A DNA stretch of 7,610 nt, from the NCBI GenBank assembly GCA_003141915.1, contig PLNY01000247.1, forward strand, positions 1 to 7,610, in the 5' to 3' direction. Shown here piece after piece: positions 1 through 5,457 of the stretch (the first letter of the stretch is position 1; the number at the start of each line of letters is the position of its first letter). A program made the translations under genes and the position numbers. The DNA comes from Anaerolineae bacterium (lineage in GTDB: Bacteria > Chloroflexota > Anaerolineae > Anaerolineales > Villigracilaceae). The notes below the pieces were generated by a model, which was not told where the DNA came from, searched no databases, and saw only the letters and a program-made list of their open reading frames with translations.

Positions 1-80
1 TTCGAGAAGCAATCTCTTCTTTGAAAAACGAGATTGCCACGCCGTCTCGCTGCGCTCGAGAACACGGCTCGCAATGACAA
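1..80. repeat. Palindromic interspersed repeat, possibly two facing copies, next to the 3' end of the PAP2 gene
   Basis: The stretch 33-75 folds on itself: ATTGC (33-37) pairs with GCAAT (71-75), GCCG (41-44) with CGGC (65-68), and TCTCG (45-49) with CGAGA (57-61), with small bulges. To its left, GCAATCTC (9-16) is a perfect 8-bp inverted match to GAGATTGC (30-37), so a second copy in the opposite orientation seems to be cut by the window edge. Read on the minus strand, which is the direction of the PAP2 gene, the hairpin follows the stop codon closely and is followed by a run of five T (complement of 24-28), so it may also end that transcript. GC-rich units with ATTGC/GCAAT ends are scattered widely in many Anaerolineae genomes; assigning this one to that class is from memory, not a search. 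Confidence 0.6.
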
Positions 81-86
81 CTTAAA

Positions 87-731
87 TCAAGCTTTCCTTT
101 GAATGATCAATTTAATATACAGCCATGACGCGCCAAAGGCGAGCAATAAGCCGCTGACCACATCCGCCACATAATGCTGTTTGATCAACACGGTGGACGC
201 AACGATGAGCGCCGTCCAAACGGATGCGACGATTCCTACGCGGCGGTCAAAGCGGAACCAATGAATGGCAAGAAGGGTGGAGACCGAAGTATGCAGGCTC
301 GGAAAATCGTTGAAGGGCTTGTCGCCGGCGTACACGTTCTGGATCATGCGGGTAAACAAATCGGTCCCGGTGAGAACCGGACGGATCACTTCGGTCTGGA
401 AAAAGAAATAGAAGAAGTAGTTGACAAGAAAGGCGGTGATCATCGCCAGCGCGGCGGAATGAAACACCTTTGTCCTGAACAGCAGAAATACGATGAGCGA
501 AAAATAGACCACATAATCGAGCGAAACATACGGGACGACAAACGGCGTCACCACCGGCAAAGCCGCATCGAGCGGAGTTCGCAAATTCCAGACTGCCGGG
601 CCGTGATTCAGCAGATCATAAATCTCATTGGCGAAATAGATGGCGGCCGCCAGCACAATGGTGATGATGGCATTGCGCCAGCCGGTGCCAAAGATGCCCT
701 CGCTGAAATATTTTTTGAATATGTCCTTCAT
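87..731 (-). CDS. PAP2-superfamily integral membrane phosphatase/phosphotransferase
   Basis: Predicted 214-residue membrane protein of the PAP2 (phosphatidic acid phosphatase type 2 / Aur1-like) superfamily, which removes or transfers phosphate on lipid phosphates at the membrane. The superfamily signature is visible: PSLHTS at 144-149 (motif 2, with His147) and KQHYVADVVSG at 184-194 (motif 3, with the nucleophilic His186 and Asp190). Motif 1 is only partly kept: RP at 117-118, without the usual Lys seven residues before it. About five to six hydrophobic segments are seen, near 20-38, 58-85, 92-112, 150-160, 165-183 and 192-210. I chose the start at 731 rather than an upstream in-frame ATG at 836 because GAGGAG lies 8 bases before it and the extra N-terminus would overlap the promoter region of the divergent folB. 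The substrate cannot be read from sequence; undecaprenyl or other prenyl diphosphates and phosphatidate are all possible. Confidence 0.85.
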   Translation of the reverse strand: MKDIFKKYFSEGIFGTGWRNAIITIVLAAAIYFANEIYDLLNHGPAVWNLRTPLDAALPVVTPFVVPYVSLDYVVYFSLIVFLLFRTKVFHSAALAMITAFLVNYFFYFFFQTEVIRPVLTGTDLFTRMIQNVYAGDKPFNDFPSLHTSVSTLLAIHWFRFDRRVGIVASVWTALIVASTVLIKQHYVADVVSGLLLAFGASWLYIKLIIQRKA

Positions 732-739
732 CGGACAAT

Positions 740-745
740 CTCCTC
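740..745 (-). promoter_or_regulatory. Ribosome binding site that sets the PAP2 start
   Basis: On the minus strand GAGGAG stands 8 bases before the ATG at 731-729. The alternative upstream ATG (834-836) has no such site, so the 214-residue form is preferred over the 249-residue one. Confidence 0.7.
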
Positions 746-836
746 GAAGTGATTGGATGATGATAATAGTATAACCGAATGCAAAGTTCCTGAAGACAGA
801 CGCTTTCGCCATGCAATGATAAAATGTCCTTGACAT

Positions 837-841
837 AAGGA
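837..841 (+). promoter_or_regulatory. Ribosome binding site of folB
   Basis: AAGGA lies 6 bases before the ATG at 848. The only promoter-like match upstream is TAAAAT at 820-825 (5 of 6 to TATAAT), without a convincing -35 box, so the divergent 116-bp gap to the PAP2 gene holds no promoter I would assign firmly. Confidence 0.55.
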
Positions 842-847
842 ATCAAC

Positions 848-1204
848 ATGGACAAGATTTTCATCAAGGATTTACTGGCGCGCGGCATCATCGGCGTCCA
901 TGATTGGGAACGCGAAAAACCGCAGGATATCCTGATCAATGTCACGGCTTTCGCGGATACCCGTCGCGCGGCAGAGACGGACAACATCGCTGATTGCGTG
1001 GACTACAGCGCATTGGCAAAGAAAATTCAGGCGCACGCTGAAACTGCGGCGCGCTTCACCGTGGAAGCGCTTGCCAATGACTTGGCGAAGCTGTGCCTTG
1101 AACAAAAGGGTATCAACAAGGTAATTGTGCGCGTCGAAAAGCCCGGAGCGGTTCGATCCGCGCAATCCGTCGGCGTGGAGATCGAACGCGGCCGCGATGA
1201 ATGA
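848..1204 (+). CDS. folB: Dihydroneopterin aldolase
   Basis: Cytosolic enzyme of folate synthesis that splits 7,8-dihydroneopterin into 6-hydroxymethyl-7,8-dihydropterin and glycolaldehyde. The 118-residue length fits the family (about 115-125). The expected landmarks are in order: GIIGVHDWEREKPQDI at 13-28 with the conserved Glu21, VDYSAL at 51-56 with Tyr53, TVEALA at 71-76 with the pterin-binding Glu73, and VEKPGAV at 96-102 with the catalytic Lys98. These correspond to Glu22, Tyr54, Glu74 and Lys100 of the well-studied Staphylococcus enzyme. The gene is transcribed toward folE and the two stop codons are 65 bp apart, so these folate genes are neighbours but not an operon. The gap between them (1205-1269) holds only a short AAGCGCTT palindrome and no clear terminator. 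Epimerase or oxygenase side activities known in this family cannot be excluded. Confidence 0.93.
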   Translation: MDKIFIKDLLARGIIGVHDWEREKPQDILINVTAFADTRRAAETDNIADCVDYSALAKKIQAHAETAARFTVEALANDLAKLCLEQKGINKVIVRVEKPGAVRSAQSVGVEIERGRDE

Positions 1205-1269
1205 TCGGCGAGGCGTAATTTCCAAAAGCGCTTCAAATGTTAAAGAAATAGCATCGTATCCCGGACAAC

Positions 1270-1902
1270 CTAAATCTTGAGCTGGCTGGCGCCGCGCGAA
1301 ATATTATCCAGGAATTCCTGACGCGTCGCGCTGTTGGTTCGAAATCCGCCCTGCATGGCAGATGTGGTCATACGCGCATCGTGCTTGCGGACGCCGCGCA
1401 TCATCGTGCATAAATGCAGGGCTTCCACCACCACGGCCACGCCGCGCGGCTGAAGCAGGTCGTTGATAAAATCCGCGATCTGGCGCGTCATGCGCTCCTG
1501 CACCTGCAAACGGCGGGCATACATATCCACAATGCGGGGAATTTTCGAAATGCCGATCACTTTTCCGCTTGGGAGATAGGCGACATGGGCGCGTCCAATA
1601 AATGGAAGCAGGTGGTGTTCGCAGAGGCTGTAAAATTCGATATCGCGCACAATGACCATCTCATCATAAGAAACGTCGAAGATTGCGCCATTGACCAGCT
1701 TCTGCGGATCGGCGTGATAGCCTGCCAGCAATTCTGAATACATGCGCGCTACCCGGTTCGGCGTATTCTTCAATCCTTCGCGCTCGGGGTCTTCGCCAAA
1801 AGCATTTAACATCTTCAGCGCGGCAGCTTCGATGGCTTGAGTGTCGATAAAGCCATCCGAAGATTCCGGATCGCTCCGATTATTACTAAATTTGATATCC
1901 AT
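1270..1902 (-). CDS. folE: GTP cyclohydrolase I (zinc-dependent, type IA)
   Basis: Catalyses the first committed step of pterin/folate synthesis: GTP to 7,8-dihydroneopterin triphosphate plus formate. Predicted 210 residues, normal for bacterial FolE. After a variable N-terminal tail (1-20) come GLKNTPNRVARMY at 43-55, the active-site block SLCEHHLLPF at 92-101, the GKVIGISKIPRIVD segment at 113-126, the QERMTRQIA helix at 135-143 and LHLCTMMRGV at 162-171. The zinc ligands are Cys94, His97 and Cys165, and the catalytic His96 and His163 are also present, so this is the zinc-dependent type IA enzyme, not FolE2. The start is supported by GGAGA (1909-1913, minus strand) 6 bases before the ATG. 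Besides folate, its product can feed queuosine synthesis. The gene is divergent from the isoprenoid pair, with a 158-bp gap (1903-2060) in which I see no clear promoter pair. Confidence 0.97.
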   Translation of the reverse strand: MDIKFSNNRSDPESSDGFIDTQAIEAAALKMLNAFGEDPEREGLKNTPNRVARMYSELLAGYHADPQKLVNGAIFDVSYDEMVIVRDIEFYSLCEHHLLPFIGRAHVAYLPSGKVIGISKIPRIVDMYARRLQVQERMTRQIADFINDLLQPRGVAVVVEALHLCTMMRGVRKHDARMTTSAMQGGFRTNSATRQEFLDNISRGASQLKI

Positions 1903-2060
1903 TCTTATTCTCCAATCTGTCGCGATATTCTACTTGAAATGTCACTCTCCCGAAGGATGGGCCGAAAGCAGAAACCAAAAGGGAAAATCAACGTAGATTT
2001 TCATGATGGACTCCACAGGGAGAAGCCACAACCTAACGCCAAGATAATCCGAGGCCCGCC

Positions 2061-2990
2061 ATGTCGAACATTTCTTCGATCATCACTACTTTGAAGCCGA
2101 ACTGTCTGGAATCAAATCAAAGGTTCGCCGAAGCGATCACGCGCTCCGCCAGCGAGCAGACGTATTTCACCATTCGCCTGCTCGTGGATCGCGACCGCGT
2201 CGAGGACGCTTACCGCGCTTATGCTTATTTCCGCTGGCTGGATGATCAACTCGATGAGGGCCGGATGACAAAGCGCGAACGGCTTCAATTTGTTGAATGC
2301 CAGCAGAGGTTGGTCGAACACTGCTATCGCGGCGAGTGGCCGCGCAGCGCATCGGATGAAGAATCCATGCTGGTAGAGTTGATCCGCTCCGAGCGGGGAC
2401 AAAGAAGCGGGCTGCGATCTTACATCCGCAACATGCTGGCAGTCATGGCCTTCGATGCAGAACGCCGCGGCCGTTTGATATCCGCAGACGAATTGAATGA
2501 ATATACACATAACCTTGCGGCTGCGGTGACCGAAGCCATGCACCATTTCATCGGACATGGATGCAAATCGCCGCAGGATCAAACGCGCTATCTGGCCGTG
2601 CGCGCGGCACACATCACACACATGCTGCGCGATACGCTGGATGATATCGAAGCGGGTTACTTTAATATTCCGCGTGAATATATTGATACTTATCGAATTG
2701 ACCCGCGTGACGTTCAAAGCGAAGCGTATCGGGCATGGATCAAAGAACGCGTCGGACTCGCCCGCACCTGCTTCCAAGCCGGACGGCGTTATCTCGCCCG
2801 CGTCGAAAACCTGCGCTGCCGCATTGCAGGCTTTGCCTACACGGCGCGCTTCGAGAGCGTGCTCTCCTTCATCGAATATGACGACTATTATTTACGATCC
2901 ATATATCCCGAATACAAAAACTGGATTTCGGATTTGAGCATGGGATGGCTGGCGATCTCACGGGCGTTCATTCCGCAACCTATTGTTTAA
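2061..2990 (+). CDS. Squalene/phytoene synthase family protein (CrtB-like)
   Basis: Predicted 309-residue all-helical enzyme of the head-to-head trans-prenyl synthase family, which condenses two prenyl diphosphates into phytoene (C40), squalene or dehydrosqualene (C30). The first aspartate-rich motif is intact: AYFRWLDDQLDE at 55-66 with Asp61, Asp62 and Asp65. The second is recognisable as MLRDTLDDIEAGYFNIP at 188-204 with Asp191, Asp194 and Asp195. Just before it the usual Gln-x-x-Asn (as in QLTNILRD) reads His184-Ile-Thr-His187, so two normally conserved residues near the Mg-binding site are changed. The following gene is a CrtI-type desaturase on the same strand, which argues for a carotenoid role over a hopanoid one. 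A GAGG (2051-2054) 6 bases before the ATG supports the start. Substrate chain length is not readable, so I give no gene symbol. The family call is firm; the exact product is not. Confidence 0.87.
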   Translation: MSNISSIITTLKPNCLESNQRFAEAITRSASEQTYFTIRLLVDRDRVEDAYRAYAYFRWLDDQLDEGRMTKRERLQFVECQQRLVEHCYRGEWPRSASDEESMLVELIRSERGQRSGLRSYIRNMLAVMAFDAERRGRLISADELNEYTHNLAAAVTEAMHHFIGHGCKSPQDQTRYLAVRAAHITHMLRDTLDDIEAGYFNIPREYIDTYRIDPRDVQSEAYRAWIKERVGLARTCFQAGRRYLARVENLRCRIAGFAYTARFESVLSFIEYDDYYLRSIYPEYKNWISDLSMGWLAISRAFIPQPIV

Positions 2991-3069
2991 ACACAAAGGA
3001 CACAAAGGTCACCAAGGTCACCAAGGTTTCTTAAATTCCTTTTCTTCGCGTGCGTTGTGTTTTGTTTTT
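2991..3069. repeat. 9-bp tandem repeat element between synthase and desaturase
   Basis: Four 9-bp units follow head to tail: ACACAAAGG (2991-2999), ACACAAAGG (3000-3008), TCACCAAGG (3009-3017) and TCACCAAGG (3018-3026). The first unit starts at the base right after the TAA stop of the upstream gene. A pyrimidine-rich half follows, with TTGTGT (3055-3060) as the inverted match of ACACAA (2991-2996), so the whole piece behaves like a small element with complementary ends. I recall similar CACAAAGGACACAAAGG elements in intergenic DNA of Anaerolineae and other bacteria. Read on the minus strand it encodes a stretch rich in Leu-Gly-Asp and Leu-Cys-Val, a typical source of false gene calls. It leaves a gap of 101 bp inside an otherwise operon-like pair. 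Confidence 0.8.
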
Positions 3070-3080
3070 TAGCTGCAACT

Positions 3081-3086
3081 GGAAAG
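3081..3086 (+). promoter_or_regulatory. Ribosome binding site that sets the crtI start
   Basis: GGAAAG lies 5 bases before the ATG at 3092. The upstream in-frame ATG at 3050 sits inside the repeat-derived segment, and its 14 extra residues precede the start of the FAD-binding fold, so 3092 is preferred. Confidence 0.6.
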
Positions 3087-3091
3087 ATAAA

Positions 3092-4588
3092 ATGAAAACA
3101 CCTTCGATCATTGTCATCGGTGCGGGCGTGGGCGGGATTGCTGCTGCGGCGCGGCTGGCCCAGCATGGCCTGCACGTCACCATGCTGGAAAAGAACTCGC
3201 AAGCCGGCGGCCGCTGCGACCGCATCAGCCGCGATGGACATCATTTCGATACCGGCCCGACTCTGTTGGTGATGCCTTTGCTGTATGATGCCGAGTTCGC
3301 CAAATTGGGAGCGTCCGCCCGTGAAATGCTCCAGCTTCAACGCGTCGACCCGACGTATCATTTGGTCTTCGATGATGGCAGTCAATTGGCTCTCACGTCC
3401 GATCTGAATTCGATGCGCGAGCAACTGGAGTCCATCGAGCCGAAGAGCTATCTTGGTTTTTTGCGCTACCTGGAAGAAGGTCATCGTCACTATCATTTGG
3501 GCGTTGACCGATTGGTGAACCGCGACTTCCGCAAGGCGTCCGATTTCTTTAACCTTAGCAATCTTCCGCTTTTGTTTCAGCTCAAACCATTTCTCGGACA
3601 TTATCGCAACATGTCGGCTTACTTCGATGAGCCGCGTTTGAAAGCAGCATTCACATTCCAGGATGTGTACATGGGGTTGAGTCCGTTCGAGGCGCCCGCG
3701 ACGTTCTCGATGATGCCCTATACGGAACTGGCTCACGGCGTTTGGTATCCCAAAGGCGGGATGCATCGCGTGGTGGAGGCGTTGATGGAGATCGCATCCG
3801 CGGCGGGCGTGGAATTCGTTTACGATGCGAAAGTGGAACGGATCGATGTCAGCGGGGAAAAGGTGCGCGGCGTGATCCTCGCTGACGGTCGGAGGTTGGA
3901 AGCGGACGTCATTCTCGCGAATGCCGATCTGCCTTATGTTTATCGCGATTTACTTCCACAAGATGCAATGGCTGATCAATTAGAAAATAAACGTTTCTCG
4001 TGTTCGGTGATCAGTTTTTTTTGGGGCGTGGATAAGACTTATGAAACATTGAATCCGCATACGCTGTTTTTAGCGGACGATTATCGCGAGAACTTCGAGA
4101 GCATCATTGATGAATTGACGATCCCGAAGAATCCCAGCCTGTATATCCACGCACCAGCGCGGCTCGATTCGTCCATGGCGCCGGCCGGTGAAGATACGTT
4201 GATCGCCATCGTACCCGTTGGGCATATAAACAGGAACGGTGAACAGGATTGGGCATCCATCCGAGATGAGGCGCGGGCACATGTCTTTCGGCGATTGAAA
4301 ACAGTCGGCATTACAGACATCGAAGAACATATCAAGTTTGAAATAAACTTCACTCCGCCTTCGTGGCGCAAGCGTTATAACCTGATGAAGGGTTCCACGC
4401 ATGGACTTTGCCACAACCTGACCCAGCTTGGATATTTCCGCCCGTCGAACCGGCATGTGCGCTATCACAATTTGTATTTTGTCGGAGCCAGCACGCGTCC
4501 CGGCACGGGGATTCCAACGGCGCTAGTTTCTGCTCGACTCGCAACGGAAAGAATATTGGATGATCTTGGGATGATGCCGGCTTATTAA
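3092..4588 (+). CDS. crtI: CrtI-type phytoene desaturase (FAD-dependent)
   Basis: Predicted 498-residue flavoprotein that introduces double bonds into phytoene (or a related linear polyene) to give coloured carotenoids; enzymes of this type are peripheral membrane proteins. The N-terminal Rossmann fold is clear: IIVIGAGVGG at 6-15 (Gly10, Gly12, Gly15), Glu33 at the end of the second strand to hold the FAD ribose, and AGGR at 38-41. Mid-protein it has the substrate-domain signature FEAPATFSMMPY and YPKGGMHRVVEAL. Near the C-terminus VGASTRPGTGIPTALVSARL (about 464-483) is the hallmark of bacterial CrtI, CrtN and CrtD enzymes. Length fits (about 490-510). It lies 101 bp downstream of the synthase on the same strand, so the two probably work in sequence. 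It could instead be a CrtN-like or CrtD-like relative. The number of desaturations is not predictable. Confidence 0.9.
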   Translation: MKTPSIIVIGAGVGGIAAAARLAQHGLHVTMLEKNSQAGGRCDRISRDGHHFDTGPTLLVMPLLYDAEFAKLGASAREMLQLQRVDPTYHLVFDDGSQLALTSDLNSMREQLESIEPKSYLGFLRYLEEGHRHYHLGVDRLVNRDFRKASDFFNLSNLPLLFQLKPFLGHYRNMSAYFDEPRLKAAFTFQDVYMGLSPFEAPATFSMMPYTELAHGVWYPKGGMHRVVEALMEIASAAGVEFVYDAKVERIDVSGEKVRGVILADGRRLEADVILANADLPYVYRDLLPQDAMADQLENKRFSCSVISFFWGVDKTYETLNPHTLFLADDYRENFESIIDELTIPKNPSLYIHAPARLDSSMAPAGEDTLIAIVPVGHINRNGEQDWASIRDEARAHVFRRLKTVGITDIEEHIKFEINFTPPSWRKRYNLMKGSTHGLCHNLTQLGYFRPSNRHVRYHNLYFVGASTRPGTGIPTALVSARLATERILDDLGMMPAY

Positions 4589-4675
4589 AGAATCCCAGCC
4601 TTGAATAGATGTCATCTTATTAACGTACGCTGTTGTTGGGAGTATCAGGTTTGATGAGTTTGCAACCCAGCGATA
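4589..4675. other. Short convergent gap with a weak hairpin
   Basis: This 87-bp gap lies between the converging crtI and pilin genes. CGCTG (4628-4632) plus GTTG (4635-4638) can pair with CAAC (4663-4666) and CAGCG (4668-4672), with bulges and a 24-base loop. No T-run follows on either strand, so I see no convincing intrinsic terminator. Nothing else is recognisable here. Confidence 0.3.
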
Positions 4676-5224
4676 TCACGGACTCGTCACAGTAATCGTA
4701 TGAATATTTACTTCATTGCCGGGTGCCACTGTGTGATAATAACAATTCGAATCGTTCACTGGGCACCAAATCGCCCAGCCGCTGTATAACTGCTCAGTAT
4801 TGCCGTTCAAATCCTGAACATACACATGATAGCCCGGCGCGGGAGTAAGACCCACCTCATCGCCATGCGGACTTAGTATTAGCCCATCTATCGCCTGAGT
4901 CCAATCGGCAGGATTCAAACCGATATCGGTAAAGTTATACGGCGACCAGGTGCGCGGCCAGCTTCCGTGTTGTTGGTAATAAGCCAGTTCGCGCGCCTGC
5001 CAGTCGTCAATGGACGCAAGAACGGTTTGCAGGGCAGGTGCAGAAAGGCCAAGCCCGTTGAGTGAACTCGAAATTCCTCCATATAAAGAGGAAGTCGTCC
5101 CTCCCAGCGCCGTTAGCACAAGGATGGCGGCAAGCGCAACCAACGCGATCACCAGGGCGTACTCAACGAGCGGCGCGCCGCGTTCCGATTTCCTTATCAT
5201 AGATCTTTTTATAAGGATTAACAT
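4676..5224 (-). CDS. Type IVb (Flp-like) pilin with extended C-terminal domain
   Basis: Predicted 182-residue surface or secretion pilin. The N-terminus carries a prepilin cleavage signature: a short basic leader with Lys, Arg and Glu ends in Gly16, then APLVEYALV follows with Glu21 at position +5 of the mature protein and a hydrophobic helix (about 23-41). A prepilin peptidase would cut after Gly16. Flp pilins usually stop at about 50-60 residues, whereas this one continues for about 140. That region includes WQARELAYYQQHGSWP, which resembles the start of the globular domain of type II pseudopilins, and Cys154/Cys161, likely a small disulfide loop near the C-terminus. No prepilin peptidase, TadA/PilB ATPase or TadE partner is in the window, so it stands alone here. 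A second possible start is the ATG at 5200 (Met9), which leaves an 8-residue leader; neither has a strong ribosome site. The family call is fairly firm, the role (adhesion, motility or secretion) is open. Confidence 0.8.
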   Translation of the reverse strand: MLILIKRSMIRKSERGAPLVEYALVIALVALAAILVLTALGGTTSSLYGGISSSLNGLGLSAPALQTVLASIDDWQARELAYYQQHGSWPRTWSPYNFTDIGLNPADWTQAIDGLILSPHGDEVGLTPAPGYHVYVQDLNGNTEQLYSGWAIWCPVNDSNCYYHTVAPGNEVNIHTITVTSP

Positions 5225-5302
5225 CGCTTTTCATCCAAGATCATCTGGTCTTAAAAAATAGTCAATGGCAAATGCTGCCAAATTCATTCTAATCTCGATG
5301 CG

Positions 5303-5344
5303 CAAATAAGCTCTTTACAGTTTACAAATAAGCGCTTTACAGTT
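5303..5344. repeat. Pair of 20-bp direct repeats in a divergent promoter region
   Basis: caaataagctctttacagtt (5303-5322) recurs as caaataagcgctttacagtt (5325-5344) with one difference in 20 bases and a period of 22 bp, about two turns of the helix. The pair lies between the divergent pilin and aldo/keto reductase genes, about 80-120 bp from each start. Same-face spacing and near identity suggest binding sites for a regulator, though a simple local duplication would look the same. Confidence 0.65.
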
Positions 5345-5415
5345 ATGTTTGCTCTAAATACTCGATTCGCGTGTCGCGCGATGGGAAGAATTATGGATGA
5401 CCTGGGGATCGGGGA

Positions 5416-5421
5416 TATAAT
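5416..5421 (+). promoter_or_regulatory. Candidate -10 box of the aldo/keto reductase promoter
   Basis: TATAAT matches the sigma-70 -10 consensus exactly and lies 36 bases before the ATG. No good -35 hexamer stands 16-18 bases upstream. An imperfect inverted repeat, GGGGAT-ATA-ATCTCC (5411-5425), overlaps the box and may be an extra control site. The transcript would begin near 5428. Confidence 0.55.
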
Positions 5422-5427
5422 CTCCTC

Positions 5428-5446
5428 TGATAAAAAATATTTATCA
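5428..5446 (+). promoter_or_regulatory. Perfect inverted repeat at the expected transcription start (candidate operator)
   Basis: TGATAAA (5428-5434) and TTTATCA (5440-5446) are perfect 7-bp inverted arms around AAATA. The site lies between the -10 box and the ribosome binding site AAGGAG (5446-5451), where a bound repressor would block transcription. In RNA the AT-rich stem would be weak, so a DNA operator is likelier than a structural RNA. Which regulator binds is unknown; none is encoded in the window. Confidence 0.5.
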
Positions 5447-5457
5447 AGGAGACAATT

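Noticed and set aside
174..752. Plus-strand 192-residue open frame across the PAP2 gene
   Set aside because: It is antisense to a gene with clear PAP2 motifs, is rich in charged residues with no family signature, and has no good ribosome site.
625..987. Minus-strand open frame overlapping both PAP2 and folB
   Set aside because: It covers the divergent promoter gap and the start of folB in antisense and shows no recognisable motif.
1837..2094. Plus-strand 85-residue frame across the folE start and into the synthase
   Set aside because: It overlaps two well-supported genes, has basic low-information sequence and no ribosome site.
2987..3766. Minus-strand 259-residue frame antisense to crtI
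   Set aside because: Its C-terminal Leu-Gly-Asp/Leu-Cys-Val stretch is just the translation of the 9-bp repeat, a common false call, and the rest mirrors crtI.
5285..5295. 11-base word AGATTAGAATG shared by the pilin upstream region (minus strand) and the FemAB-like upstream region (6567-6577)
   Set aside because: In 7.6 kb read on both strands several shared 11-mers are expected by chance, and neither copy has a matching -35 box, so I do not claim a common site.
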